DNA of 64,000 nucleotides from Dittrichia graveolens (GCA_038502395.1 JARJIL010000004.1:60408647-60472646), one strand, 5' to 3'. Numbered from the stretch's first letter, positions 33,638-45,330 are shown. The notes: generated from the sequence alone by a model not told the origin. Made by a program: numbers and translations.

Positions 33638-34199
33638 AAACAAATATAACACACGCAAATGAATCTTCTGATTTAAAGTATATATTTGATTTCTTAGATG
33701 CTAATGATTCTGGAACTAATAGTGTACCTCTTGACAGGCCTACAGATGTTGTTTAGGAATCCCTTGAACTCACGCAACAAACTGCCACTACATCTACATT
33801 AGTGCTTGCCAATTCATCTGCTAACCCATTCCTTGTTCTGGGTAAACGGTAAACTGCATCCAACTCTACAGTCAACACTGTCGACGTTTCTGCCACTGAG
33901 GATCACGAAAATAGAACACCTCAGTCCCTCCCAGAGTCATTTACTCCTGAGTGTGAAACATCTATTCAACCACGCTTGGATGAATTCTTCCCTCAAGATG
34001 TTACTGATGAAGTAGCTGATAACTCTCTTCCCCATAACACCAAGTGGACGGCTGCACATCCTGAAACGTAAATCATTAGAGACAAAGATGTCGGGCGTTC
34101 AGACCCGATCTGCCACAGCAATTGAGAGTCAGTTCTCCAGCTTTCTTAGTCTGTTAGAACCTACACGAACTGCTGATGCCCTACAGGACCCAGACTAGA
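33638..34199 (+). pseudogene. Integrase-RT linker of element E
   Basis: This is degraded linker between the integrase end and the reverse transcriptase. Phrases rich in S, T and E in shifting frames are typical of the poorly conserved copia linker. ATGTCGGGCGTTCAGACCCG near 34089 recalls a Sirevirus linker segment just before the RT. No independent gene is seen. Confidence 0.5.
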
Positions 34200-35684
34200 T
34201 TCTTGCTATGCAAGAAGAGCTAGATCAGTTCACCCGTTTAAAGGTTTGGAGACTGGTGCCCCGACCCAATGACAAGACCATCGTTGGCACCAAGTGGGTC
34301 TTCAAGAACAAGAAAGACTCCGACAGTGTGGTGATTCGGAACAAAGCCAAACTGGTAGCTAAAGGATACAACCAGTAGAAGGGAATTGACTACGATGAAA
34401 CCTTCGCTCCTGTTGCCCGTATTGAAGCCATCCGAGTTTTTCTCGTGTATGCTGCTTACAGGCACTTCAAGGTATACCAGATGGATGTCAAAACGGCATT
34501 TCTGAATGGAATCCTTAAGGAGGAAGTCTATGTATATCAACCATAAGGATTTGTTGATCCCAAACGACCAACTGACGTTTACATACTTGATAAGGCCCTC
34601 TACGGACTCAAACAGGCTCCACGAGCTTCGTATGGTGTTCTCTCGGCCTACCTGGTTCGTGAAGGCTATTCTAAGGGACGAATTGACACCACACTCTTCA
34701 CCAAGAAAATTGGGGATGACTATCTTAGTTAAGATATATGTAGACGATATTATCTTTGGCTCTACGAACCCACAGTACAGTCTAGAGTTTTCAAAACTAA
34801 TGGCGAGCAACTTTGAAATGAACATGATGGGAGAAATGAATTTCTTCCTCGGCTTACAAGTCAAACAACTTTCCAATGGCATTTTCATAAATCAGTCTAA
34901 CTATATTAACGATTTATTACGAAAATTTGAAATGTGGGACTGCTCTTCCAAATCAACCCCCATGTCTTCCAAAACCAAGTTGTCTGTTGATCCTGATGGA
35001 AAGGCAGTCGACTTGAAAACCCATCGGGGAATGATCGGCTCTTTACTGTATCTCATGGTTAGTAGACCGGACATAATGTTTTCTACCTGTCTCTAAGCTC
35101 GTTTTCAGGCAAATCCCAAAAAATCACATTTACTTGTCGTGAAACGTATCCTCAAATACCTGAGAGGGACCCCTGACCTTGGTCTATGGTATCCCCGCGA
35201 CTCATCATTTGAACTGCTTGTGTATTCCGACTCGGATTATGCCGGGTGTATGTTGGACAGGAAAAGCACGTCAGGGATTGCACACTTCTTGGGCAATCGC
35301 TTGGTCTGCTGGAGTTCAAACAAACAAAACTGTGTGTCTACATCAACTGCTGAAGCTGAGTTTGTGGCTGCTGCCAGTTGCTGCTCCCAGAGTCTGTGGA
35401 TGCGCACTCAGCTTCGGGACTTTGGTCTTACCTACTCTAAGATTCCACTAATGTGTGATTCTCAGAGTGCAATTGCCATTTCTTGCAATCCTGTCCATCA
35501 CTCTAAAACCAAGCATATTGATATCAGGTATCACTTCTTGAAAGACAACGTCGAAAAGGGTCTGATTGAGCTCCAGTACGTTCCTACTGATCATCACCTG
35601 GCTGATCTGTTCACTAAACCACTGGACGAAGCCCGATTCTCATTTCTGGTATCAAAGATTGGAATGCTGAATCTCAAACTCTAA
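34200..35684 (+). pseudogene. Reverse transcriptase and RNase H of element E
   Basis: The RT begins ILAMQEELDQFTRLKVWRLV and carries GTKWVFKNKKD, AKLVAKGYNQ (followed by TAG), QMDVKTAFLNG and, in another frame, YVDDIIFGSTN, the catalytic box. RNase H is open from 35139 to the stop at 35682-35684 (VYSDSDYAGCMLDRKSTSG, CDSQSAIAIS, HLADLFTKPLDEARF). Several frameshifts and stops separate the RT parts. The long reverse-strand frame at 34238-34888 is a shadow. Sequence style and the doubled purine tract downstream point to Sirevirus. Confidence 0.85.
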
Positions 35685-35826
35685 TTCATTACTGTTTTCA
35701 TGTCTTAAATAGATTTACGCGTTGTTTTATTCTCTGTGCAATTATACAAGTGCTCCTGTCTAGGGGGAGCAATGCGATTCACTGGTTAACACGAATGTTT
35801 TCCGTGCATTCGTGTAGGGGGAGAAA
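35685..35826 (+). other. Doubled polypurine tracts of E
   Basis: Two identical AGGGGGAG boxes occur at 35762-35769 and 35816-35823, the second followed by AAA and then the LTR. Repeated polypurine tracts of this form are characteristic of Sireviruses. They prime plus-strand DNA synthesis and define the 3' LTR start at 35827. Confidence 0.8.
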
Positions 35827-36259
35827 TGTTCAGAATTCATCTTCGTAGATGATTCTTTGTCAGATGTTTATTTTATGTCTTTTAAATGAAGTAAAAAACA
35901 ACAAAAAGCATGAATAATAAATTTTGGGCTTGAATAATGCTAAATTCTAAGTCTTGGGCTTAAATAGCATAGATTGGGCCAACCATCAAGTTTGGGCCAA
36001 ACCGGGTCGATCTGACAGTCGGATGAAAGCCCCGACCCATCTGACCGTCGGTTAGTCTATAAATAGAACTATCCGACCCTTCTTTCCTTTCACACTTCCA
36101 AATATTTCAAAAAGCAAACACTGTTCATCTTCTTGCCTTCTCAACTGCTCTCGATCGCAACTCACTTGTAGTGAAATTTTTTGTTTTTAAACAACACTAA
36201 ACTGAAAGGTAAGATGATTTGAACAAGGAATGGTGAATCCTTTGCACATTTACATGTCA
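35827..36259 (+). repeat. 3' LTR of element E (complete end uncertain)
   Basis: It starts TGTTCAGAATTCATC directly after the polypurine tract and contains CTATAAATAG (about 36056), a good TATA box. It may end ACATGTCA at 36259. Downstream, at 36267, sequence becomes a copy of D pol. No matching LTR is found at 27506. The CTGACAGTCGGAT motif near 36010 is shared with the E leader. Confidence 0.6.
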
Positions 36260-36266
36260 AAAATCG

Positions 36267-37051
36267 AAAGACGCTAGTGGGAGAAAGGTATATCTTGAAG
36301 AAATTCAAGAACTTTCCAATGACCAACCTGAAGTTTGCACTAGTTCACAACATGATTCTCAGCACGGCGTTGCTGGAGAACCTGACATGGATCCTTTACC
36401 TCTTAGAAGATCTGATAGGAGTCGCAATGAGCCAGAGAGATATGGGTTTCTCATGTCTAAGGGTTGCGACCTCATGGTGGATCATGATGAGCCATCATCT
36501 TATCAGGATGCCGTGGTGGGCCTTGAGTCCACTAGGTGGAAAGAGCCAATGGAGTCCGAGTCTATGTCAGATAACCAAGTCTGGGATTTGGTAGGTCCGA
36601 TGCCCGGGTGTAGACCCGTAGGGTGCAAATGGGTCTTTAAGAAAAAGACCGGCATAGATGGAGAGGTAGACACCTTCAAAGCCCAACTAGTGGCTAAGGG
36701 TTTCACGCAAACTCATGGTGTACACTATGATGAAACCTTTTCCCCAGTGGCTATGTTGAAGTATATGCGGATACTTATGGCAATTTATGCATTTCATGAT
36801 TATGAGATTTGGCAAATGGATGTAAAAACTGCATTCCTTAATGGGGCATTAAGAGAGGAAGTCTATATGACTCCACAAGAGGGTTTTGTACATGTCAAGC
36901 ATTCGGATAATGTCTACAAGCTTAAGACGTCCATTCATAAGCTAAGCACGATGCCCACACACGTGCTATTGGGATTAGATTTGCTAGAGATCGACTTGGT
37001 TTGAGTAGTATATTGGTTATTGTATTTGATATGTTTACTATGTAATTGGGA
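36267..37051 (+). pseudogene. D': internally deleted second copy of D pol
   Basis: From AAAGACGCTAGTGGGAG this copies D 25659-26330 (integrase end and RT start) almost base for base, and keeps IWQMDVKTAFLNGAL where D has a stop. At about 36938 it jumps to sequence matching D 27395 onward (AAGCTAAGCACGAT), so about 1.06 kb including YVDD and RNase H is missing. The frame then ends quickly at 37004. The copy is recent, since most of its differences from D are single bases, but it cannot encode a working RT. Confidence 0.85.
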
Positions 37052-37885
37052 ACATTAAGCAATATTGTATTCTTGAATGTATTAATTATTAAATGGAGAT
37101 TTACTAATACGCGTGTAGCAAATACTTACTTTAAATCATTATTGTGTTCCAACTTTGCATGTTTTATCACTTCCTTGAATGTTTTACATTCTAAATTGTC
37201 CACGGTCGGTCATTCTTCATTAGAAGGAAGTATGAATGAAGACCGAGGGAAATGATTGGTCATAGTGTTCAATAGGGATTGAATACCAGGGACGCAATAT
37301 TTCGCGTATACTTGAAAAGAGTTTCAATTGATTGGACGACCCACACCTGATCTTACTTCATGGTACATGTCAAGAGTAAATCAGGATGATAATATCTTTT
37401 ATCCTTAGACTGGAGATGCATGTGTTTCCACTATTGTGGTCTGCTTTATTCTGATCGCTTTCAAACATAGTCCGTAACTGGCTATTATAAAGGAGGCTTT
37501 TGGGTAATGTATTGCCAATGTATTGGGGCAATGTAGTCAAAGGAATTTGTTCAGTTGCATGGTAACTTTTGGTCATGCTCAAGCTTGCAATGATAGTTGA
37601 TCAGTTCCAACTTAACTTTTGGTCACCACCAATCTTGATCGAGAAACATAATCGTGAATGATCGGAGAATGACTTTGTACCGTGTCTCGTGTCCACTTAG
37701 ATATCGCGAACAATAGGATGATTGATCACTTATCTATAGGACCATCTCAAACCTTTTAGGTTGTGATTTGGTACTTGTCAAGGATGACCTACCCCATGTT
37801 TAGTTAGGGGCAGGGAGGCCTTGCAAGAGGCCGCTCCCTGTCTGTGGTGCCCATGGATACAGTGTGTCATGTGCAAGTGGGAGTT
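37052..37885 (+). other. Conserved 3' untranslated block of D'
   Basis: This is the fourth copy of the family 3' block, starting ATTAAGCAATATTGTATTC. It has GATTGGACGACCCACACCTGA near 37331, CGAGAAACATAATCGTGAAT near 37641 and GCCTTGCAAGAGGCCGCTC near 37818. It ends in CAAGTGGGAGTT before the LTR. No coding sequence. Confidence 0.7.
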
Positions 37886-38702
37886 TGTTGGAATCTGCCC
37901 ACCGACACACGTAGGCCAATGAAGCTGACCTTCGGGTGTGTCTGTGGTGCCTATGAAGCGCGGGCCTATTGGGTCACACGCCAAGTTTCAATCTCGACAG
38001 CCTGCTATAAGAGGAAAGGATCAAAATGGTCAAATTCAAGCTGACCTGAGCGTCACGACCGTGAAGGATGCTCCACGGGTCGTGAAGCAGCTCGTGTACA
38101 TGTGTCCTATCATGGGCGCATGGTTTGTGAAACCCTAGGGCTTCACGACCCTACACGGCTCATGAAGGAGGTCGTGAAGAGAAGTGCACTCATGATTCTT
38201 GCCCGGCGCGGCATGGCTCGTGGAGGATTAATGGCCGGTCATGGCGCATTTATCCTCCACGGATCGTGAGAGCCCATGAAGAAGTCGTGAAGGAAGAAGT
38301 TCAAGTGACAGTTGTGTTTTCATTGGACCAGCTTGTTGGTCCAATCATAGGTGACCATTTGCACGAGCCAGCATTAGATCTGGAGCCTTGGGAGCTCTGT
38401 ATATGATCTCTACCTCTCTTTGAAGCCACTCTTGCTACTAAAACGAGATTGAAGAGAAGCTTGGTGTGGACTTGCATTAGGATGTGGAGCCATTTGTTCC
38501 AAGATAAAATCCCAATTTCGGATTCCTCAAGGTTCCAGCCAAGAAACCAGAGTCTTCAAGGGTATGACTTCTTCTCTTTGTTCTTGTTTTGGTTGCATGT
38601 AGTTTCTTGCAACTTTCACCACCATTGGGATTTCATGGATTTGTTTGTGTGCTTTTTTTTGTTCCTTCCGTTGCGTGTTTTGCTATCCATGGATTCCCAA
38701 CA
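37886..38702 (+). repeat. 3' LTR of D'
   Basis: This 817-bp LTR runs from TGTTGGAATCTGCCCACC to GGATTCCCAACA. It is a divergent relative of the A LTR, sharing the TATTGGGTCACACGCCAAG box and CACGACCGTGAAGG palindromes (38050-38290). The tract GTCCAATCATAGG is followed by a CTGTATATGATC TATA-like site near 38398. The next base begins gypsy pol, so D' was inserted into element G; its left partner is not in view. Confidence 0.75.
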
Positions 38703-40874
38703 AGGTAGTAGTCGGAATGGATTGGTTAGGCTATAATCAGGCTACCAGAATGTGTGGGCAAAAAGTGATACGAGTTCATACCCCAAGTGGGGAAGAACTA
38801 TCTATATGTGGTGATATCAAAAAGGGAAAGTCATATGTGTGTTCAGTGTATAAAGCCCGAAAATACTTGTAGCACGGGTATACAGTTTTCTTAGCTCATC
38901 TTATAGATACAAAACTAGAAAAGAAACAAACGAGTCCAGAAGATGTGAAAGTAGTATGTGAGTATCCTGATGTCTTCCCTGAAGACTTACTTGGTGTACC
39001 GCCAGACAGACAAGTTGAATCCAGGCTTGATTTAGTACCGGGAGCTTCACTAGTTGCAAGGGCTCCGTACAGACTTGCTCCACCCGAGATGTAGGAACTA
39101 ATGAAGAAACGTCTGGAACTGCTAGACAAGGGGTTTATTAGACCCAGTAGTTCTCCGTGGGGTGCTCCAATATTGTTTGTCAAAAAGAAGGATGGTACTT
39201 TTCGTATGTGCATCGATTACCGTGAACTTAATAAAGTGACCATGAAGAATAAATATCCTTTACCCAGAAAAAATGATTTATTTGACCAGTTACAAGGAGC
39301 ATCGTGGTTCTCAATAATCGACTTAAGGTCAGGGTATCATCAATTAAAAATAAAAAAGGAAGATATTTTTAAAACCGAGTTTAGAACCCGATACGGACAT
39401 TTCAAGTTCGTGGTGATGCCATTCGGTCTTACTAATGCACCTGTAGCATTTATGGATCTGATGAACAGAGTTTGTAGACCAATGCTAGACAAATCAGTAA
39501 TTGTGTTCATAGATGATATTCTCATTTATTCGAAAAATCCAGTGGATCATGAAACACATCTCAAAGAGGTTTTAGAAACGTTGAGGACAGAACGTTTATA
39601 TGTTAAGTTCTCTAAATGTGAATTTTGGATTCAAGAAGTACAATTTCTTGGTCATTTGATTAATCAAAGCGGAATCAAAGTGGATCTTTCAAAAGTTGAT
39701 GCTTTGATGAAGTAGGAACCACCAAAGAACCCTACTAAAATCTGAAGTTTTTTGGGATTGGCAGGTTATTACAGGAGATTCATTCAGAATTTTTCAAAAA
39801 CTGTTGTTCCTTTGACTGAGTTGACTAAAAAGAATATTGAATTTGTGTGGGGAAGTGAGCAACAATCCGCTTTTTCAACACTCAAAAAGAAGTTATGTGA
39901 AGCACTAGTTCTTGCCTTACCTGAAGGGGTTGAAGACATGGTGGTATTTTGTGATTCCTCATATCGTGGATTGGGTTGTGTGTTGACGCAGAAAGGTAGA
40001 TTCATTGCCTATGCTTCACGACAGTTGAAGCCACATGAAAGTAACTACCCAACCCATGATTTGGAGTTGGCAGCAGTAGTCTTTGCACTTAAGATATGGA
40101 GACATTATTTATATGGTGTGAGATTCACTATTTATACTGATCATGAGAGTCTGAATATTTCAAGGATGAGAAGAATCTCAACATGAGGCAAAGGTGTTGG
40201 TTAGAATTGTTGACAGATTACGATTGTGATATACTCTATCATACGGGGAAAGCAAATGTGGTAGTTGATGTCTTAAGCAGGAAATCAGGAATCGTGCTCA
40301 TGAAGAACCAATCTTTAGGAATGACTGTTACAACGCATATAATAGATGTGATATGAACAACTTAGTTTGAAGCAATCAAAAGTGAGAATCATAACTCTGA
40401 GCGAATAAAAGGGTAGGTGGCCGATTTTATTAAAGATAATCGTGATGTTTGGACTCGTTATGGTCGTATATGGGTACCGGGCTATGGTGATGTGCGTCAA
40501 ACACTTCTTAATGAAGCTCATAATTCCAGATTCTTTATTCATCCGGGAGCTACTAAAATGTATAAAGACCTGAGGGTGGATTATTGGTGGCCATGCATGA
40601 AACGTGATGTAGAAAAATATGTGGAAAATGTCTTACATGTTTACAAGTGAAAGCCGAACATTAGAAAGCTCATAGGAAGCTACAACCCTTAGAGATTCTA
40701 GTTTGGAAATGGAAAAACATTACAATTGACTTGATTACCAAATTACCCAAGATCCCACATGGTTATGATGCTATATGGGTAATTGTAGACAGTTAACTAA
40801 AAGTTCACATTTTATTCCCATCAAGGAGACTTATCATTTAGAAAGATGGGCAGATGTATATGTAGAGCAATATA
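38703..40874 (+). pseudogene. Ty3/gypsy pol of element G: protease end, RT, RNase H, integrase start
   Basis: This begins mid-gene with VVVGMDWLGYNQA, the protease C-terminal signature. A linker follows with a stop, then RT (FIRPSSSPWGAPILFVKKKDG, MCIDYRELN, FIDDILIYSKNP), open from 39101 to 39715. RNase H is open from 39752 to 40186 (FVWGSEQQSAF, CDSSYRGLGCVLTQ, IYTDHESL). Another frame holds MRQR-like and YHTGKANVV text. The integrase zinc-binding region HPGATKMYKDLRVDYWWPCMK and a core start (LITKLPKIPHGYDAIWVIVD) follow. It is interrupted at 40875 by element H. It resembles Tekay/Del chromoviruses, with many stops. Confidence 0.88.
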
Positions 40875-41082
40875 TGAGCACAAGATAGAATCAAGATGAG
40901 AGCAATTGGTAAAAACACCTTTAAGTGTGTGTAGTATTTCTTGAAAAAATGCCAAAGGTTACAAGATGAAAGGCTAATGTCACTATTTATACATATCCCT
41001 AATAGTGACATATTAATTACAAAATTAACTATTAAAGCACTAAAATGTATCTAGACCACAAACATAAAATATAGTTCTAACA
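40875..41082 (-). repeat. Putative short 3' LTR of H
   Basis: Read on the minus strand it begins TGTTAGAACTATATTTTATG right after the polypurine tract and has TGTATAAATAGTGAC (TATA) about 90-100 bases in. It can end ...TCTTGTGCTCA, giving TG...CA borders. The partner LTR is absent, so the far boundary (plus 40875) is inferred. Confidence 0.5.
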
Positions 41083-42635
41083 ATCTCCCCCTTGTTTGTG
41101 TCTAGCTGATATTTCTCTGCCCGATCTGTCTCTGCCAATGTATCCAACTGAAGATCAGTATACTCTGCTATTTGACATCTATGCCTTATGAACTCCTTGA
41201 GCTTTTGATAGCCAGCTGAATCCTCAGCATTCTTTTCCAATTTTACTTCAAGTTGCTGTAGCAGAAAGTTGATGTCACAAAGGTTTACAAATTTTAGGTC
41301 CACATGTCCAATGGTATAGCTCTTCATATCTGAGCTTGTGACAAGAAAGCTGATCATACCTTTGAATAAAACTCTTTGAATTCCAACATAGTTTAGATTG
41401 ATGATCTGGTGTGCTGATTCAATTTCCTCTTTCTTTCCGGTGTGCATATTAAGAATTACTTTTGTTTTGGTTTCATCTTCATTCTTAGCACCCATAAGAT
41501 TTATATGCAACATCTCTTCAATTTCATCGGTGTAGATGTTGACAAACTTTTCTTCCAAGAAGGCCACTGGTATATCTTGATATCTCCAATTTCTTACTGT
41601 CTTTTTCAAGGCCTCCCTGGTCAGCACATAACTCTTCTTAACATTCGGTAATTCTATTTGAGCAGTTACAGGAATTTTCCATTCGGACTCTTTTAATAAT
41701 TCACTTATTTGAGTTTCTTTCTGTTGTTGTTTTATGATGTGAGTTGGAGTTGTTCTGAATTTACCAGGAGATGGCGGAAATTGTTTAGTTACTTCTTTAA
41801 GCACTTTCATCACACTTTCCAAGTTATACTTTTCCATTTCAATCTCTCCGGGCTTTTCAACCTCTTGTTTGCTCAGCCACAAGGCTAGCGTTAGCTCCTC
41901 ATCCTCAGCCTCAACCTCAGCCACATCTGTTTTCTCAAACTCAATCATCTCAGTCTGCTTGCCCTTGTATTTTTGTTTAAATGAAGTTTATTCCAATCTG
42001 GCAGCAACTGCACCGATTCGCTAAGCAGCCGGTGTATCAAAGTAAGTCTTTAATCGTTTCTCCCCCTCAGGACGATCGGTGTCGGAGTCATCGTCGTCAT
42101 GCCTAGGCCTTTTTGATGACCCGGAAGCTGTTTTGCATGTTGACTCTACTTCTATTCTTAACAGTGATAAAATATCCAAATCCTCTGAAGAACTATCACT
42201 TTTCCCAATCAATTTCACCATCAGTAGACTTTTCAATTCATCTACAGATAAAGCGTCAGTTACCTTATCTTTCATCTCAGTCTCTCTTTTCTCAACCAAA
42301 TCATCCAATTTTTTTCTCAATTCGGGTCAGTCTGTCAAGTTGTAATCGTTGGATATCATCAATACGTACATGGAGATGTTCAATTGCAGCTTCAAATTAG
42401 CTTTTGAAACAAATTCCTTAGCCGACTCCGATTCAGTATGGGTAACTCCGGGATAATTTAGATTGCCCGTTGAGGGTCCATCACCTCTAGAAACGAATTC
42501 TGAAGATGAAGGAGCACCCACATTCACAGCTGGATTAACGTTGACTATGGTGGGTTTTCCTATTAATCCTTGGATATGGCCTGTTAGGGCTTCACCTATA
42601 GTAGTTCCGGCCGGTCTATCTTTGAATAAACCGAC
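41040..42635 (-). pseudogene. Unrecognised ORF of element H
   Basis: One reading frame runs from about 42635 down to a stop at 41040, broken only by in-frame stops at 42327-42329, 42021-42023 and 41988-41990. The last 302 codons are open. I recognise no domain: no zinc knuckle, protease, RT or integrase motif. The N-terminal third has acidic and basic patches (SSKRPRHDDDDSD, nuclear-localisation-like). The C-terminal part is lysine/glutamate rich with amphipathic segments (NFLLQQLEVKLEKNAED). The ORF reads through the polypurine tract (NKGEIVRTIF) and stops inside the LTR. It could be a divergent gag, an added non-structural ORF, or captured host sequence. Confidence 0.5.
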
Positions 42636-42637
42636 AC

Positions 42638-42927
42638 TTAGAATTGCCAGAAGAATTGTCTAGGATTCATAACACATTCCATGTTTCGCATCTCAAAAAT
42701 GTTTAGCAGATGAGTCTGCAATTGTACCATTGGAAGATATTACTATTGATGATAAACTAAACTACGTGGAGCAACCTATAGCTATATTGGAGAGGAAGAT
42801 CAAGACTCTACGTAATAAACAGATTGGACTAGTCAATGTCCAATGTAAGCACCGGAAAGACTCAAACTATACATGGGAGCCTAAACAAGAAATGATGCAT
42901 AACTATCCAGAACTCTTCAATAGTTGA
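42638..42927 (+). pseudogene. Integrase C-terminus of gypsy element G
   Basis: After H, the G frame resumes with LPEELSRIHNTFHVSHLKKC, the conserved end of gypsy integrase. The chromodomain-like tail follows (YVEQPIAILERKIKTLRNKQ, then VQCKHRKDSNYTWEPKQEM) and ends at a stop at 42925-42927. The tail targets integration in chromoviruses. The integrase core between 40874 and 42638 is missing. Confidence 0.85.
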
Positions 42928-42962
42928 TTTCAAGGACGAAATCATTTCAAGTGGGGAAGAGT
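42928..42962 (+). other. Polypurine tract of G
   Basis: GGACGAAATCATTTCAAGTGGGGAAGAG precedes the LTR. AAGTGGGGAAGAG at 42949-42961 is the purine-rich plus-strand primer, and the preceding GGACGAAAT phrase is typical of this gypsy group. Confidence 0.75.
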
Positions 42963-43131
42963 TGTAACAACCAAGGTTCGAAATTCTGTAAATTAATAAT
43001 TAAATAGGAAGTGTTATATGTGTATTAAAAATTGTCTTTATGGAATTAGATGTATTTATAAAACTAGAGGGGCTAAATCTGTTAAAATATAAGTTAAATA
43101 GTCCATGGACCAAATGTGCAATTACCCCATA

Positions 43132-43168
<37 letters not shown>

Positions 43169-44417
43169 TTGGTTTTATGTTCTAGATATTCATGCATATA
43201 TTAAAATAAGCTCATTCACAGCTGAAACCTCTTTCTCTTTTGCGATTTTTGGATCAAAAACACATCCAAATTTACATTTGATTAGCTTCATAGCATCCTT
43301 GTTTAAGTAAGGTATGTGTAGTTTGATTTGTTTTAAGTTTATCAACTTTAAATGGTTCAAATAGTGATCACAAGGATCAAAGTATGTTAATTTGAAGTTA
43401 GAAATGTTATTTAGCTGCTATGGGTATAGGAAAACACCCCATATATGTTTTAGAATGTTTAAAATTGAGTTTATGCTAGTTTTGGCCGGAATTACAGCTT
43501 CTGGCGGTCGGAAGTGTGCAGACCAAGGAAGGGCACAGGCGTACCCAAGGAGGGTACGGACGTGCCTTTCACCCAGTGGCAACCCTAGTTCATCAGGTAA
43601 CCCCGTGCTTAGAGGCATAGGCACGGGCATACCATAGAAAGGCATGGGCGTGACTGCAGGAATGGTACGCCCATGTCTAAGACTAGTACAACCGTGCCCT
43701 TAGTTGTAGGCACGGGTGTGCCTTTGATAGGTACGGGCGTGCCCTAGCCTTGTTCATTTTACTTTTGATCAGCACCAACATACGTTGATATATACAATTA
43801 ATATTATGTTGTAGAAACTAGTTGTGGACCTATTCACTGAATCATAATCATCTGTGATTCAATTCATATCATACTAATCATAAGGTGAGTCTTATAGACT
43901 ACTCTTCATATCTGCAGCATGTGTGTTAGCATATCAGATTACTAACATGTAATGTTATTCATATGTGTGTTTAAGTATACTGCTATGTGCAGTAAGCTCA
44001 GATGTGGTACAGTACTGTGACCTATGTTGTTGCCCTGGGTCTAGAACCAGAGGCTAGCATTTATTACCTGGCATACGTGTATTATCTTCATATGATTTTA
44101 TATGTGTGTTTATATGATGTTTAGTTTGGAATACTTACTAAGCTCTTGTAGCTTATAGATACAGTTTTTAGTAGGACTTGGCAAGGACAAGAGCAAAGCT
44201 CCAATTTGACCACTTTTTAGATAAAACTTTTGAAACAATTAACGCCAAGTTATGTAAATATTAAACTTTTACAGGACACTAAGTTTGTACTCATGTGTGT
44301 ATCTTTTGGTTACAACTTGGTTTTGTAGTAAAATGCTTCCGCGTATGTTTTCAACTATGTGTGTACTTTTATAAACGGATTTTATCCAGTTATTGTTTTA
44401 TGAAATTGGGGCATTAC
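42963..44417 (+). repeat. 3' LTR of gypsy element G
   Basis: This LTR is about 1455 bp, from TGTAACAACC to GGGGCATTACA (inverted TGTAA/TTACA ends). It includes a (TA)n run at 43135-43164. A block at 43510-43745 repeats GGCACGGGCGTGCC-like motifs. The 5' LTR is not in the window. Short ORFs on both strands lie over the repeat and are not genes. Confidence 0.75.
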
Positions 44418-45330
44418 AGTATGTACCTGAGATTCGAATGAAGCTTGTGCCTCATGGCCATTTAGATTGTGTGGGATATAAACAAGTTATGGAGTCGGAT
44501 AGCTATGGTCTATCCAAGTGTGTTTCGTCTAAATATTATGAATAAATTAGCATCTAGTAATAATTATGTGTTTATGGATTCAACCTCAAATTTAGAGAAT
44601 TCTTTTCTTTTTCATGCTTCATTTTAACCTTAGAAGGGTGTATGAAATGTCCAAAGTAGGGTACTGAAAAATAGACTTGTATGCTACAAAAATTACAAAA
44701 CAATGTCCAAATGTTAAAAGATTTGGGTGTTTTGGATTTGATACAAAGTAATCTTTGTGATTTACATTCTACATCTTCTCTTGGCAATAAATTGTGTATA
44801 ATTACTTTTATAGATGATTCAAGTAGGTCTTGCTATATGTATTAATTATATACTAAAGATGAAGCTTTTGAGATATTTAAAACTTATAAAACTGAGGTGG
44901 AATAACAATTAGATAATTCAATTAAATGTTTTAGAACCGATTGGGGAGGAGAATATATGGTTCCTTAGTTTTTAGAATTAGTTGGAATCATCCATGTAAC
45001 CCTAGCTTCATACACACCACAAAAAAAAATTGTATTGCTTATAGGAAAATCATGTTTTAAAGGAAATGGTTAACTCGATGCTCTCTTACTCAGGTTTGTG
45101 TAAGGGATTTTGGGGAGATTCCATAATCACGGCATGCTATGTTCCAAATAAAGGGAACAAAACATCCCCATATGAGCTCGCTCAGGTTCAAAAAAGCTCC
45201 AAATTTGACGTATTTTCGGGTCCTAGGAACAACGCCCCTTGGTCCAAAGGGCTTCCATATAATTCTGAGGAATTGAAAAATGAGTGTTTTGATTTTAACT
45301 TTCAAAAAACTTCCATTGAATTCTAAGGAT
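44418..45330 (+). pseudogene. Heavily degraded copia integrase remnant
   Basis: Broken frames read LCIITFIDDSSRSCYMY, then DEAFEIFKTYKTEVE and CFRTDWGGEYMVP near 44780-44960. MVNSMLSYSGLCKGFWGDSII and NKGNKTSPYELA follow at 45066-45200. These are integrase core and C-terminal phrases in the usual order. No LTR is recognised and stops are dense, so this is an old fragment. The stretch 44418-44560 (HGHLDCVGYKQVMESDSYGL) I cannot assign. Confidence 0.65.

Larger units (their letters stand above)
40875..42635 (-). mobile_element. Element H: reverse-strand retroelement 3' end inside G
   Basis: On the minus strand the order is a long broken ORF, a GGGGGAGA polypurine tract (plus 41083-41092), and a short LTR of about 208 bp (40875-41082). 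It replaces the middle of the G integrase: G stops at YVEQY near 40874 and resumes near 42638. No 5' LTR or primer site is visible, so the 5' end is missing. H either inserted with a deletion or was joined by recombination. Confidence 0.6.

Noticed and set aside
34238..34888. 216-codon open frame on the minus strand
   Set aside because: It lies antisense to the recognisable RT of element E and has no domain of its own; it is a shadow frame.
38449..38872. Small ORFs around 38.5-38.9 kb as host genes
   Set aside because: The first is within the D' LTR. The second begins in the LTR and runs into the gypsy protease end (VVVGMDWLGYNQ).
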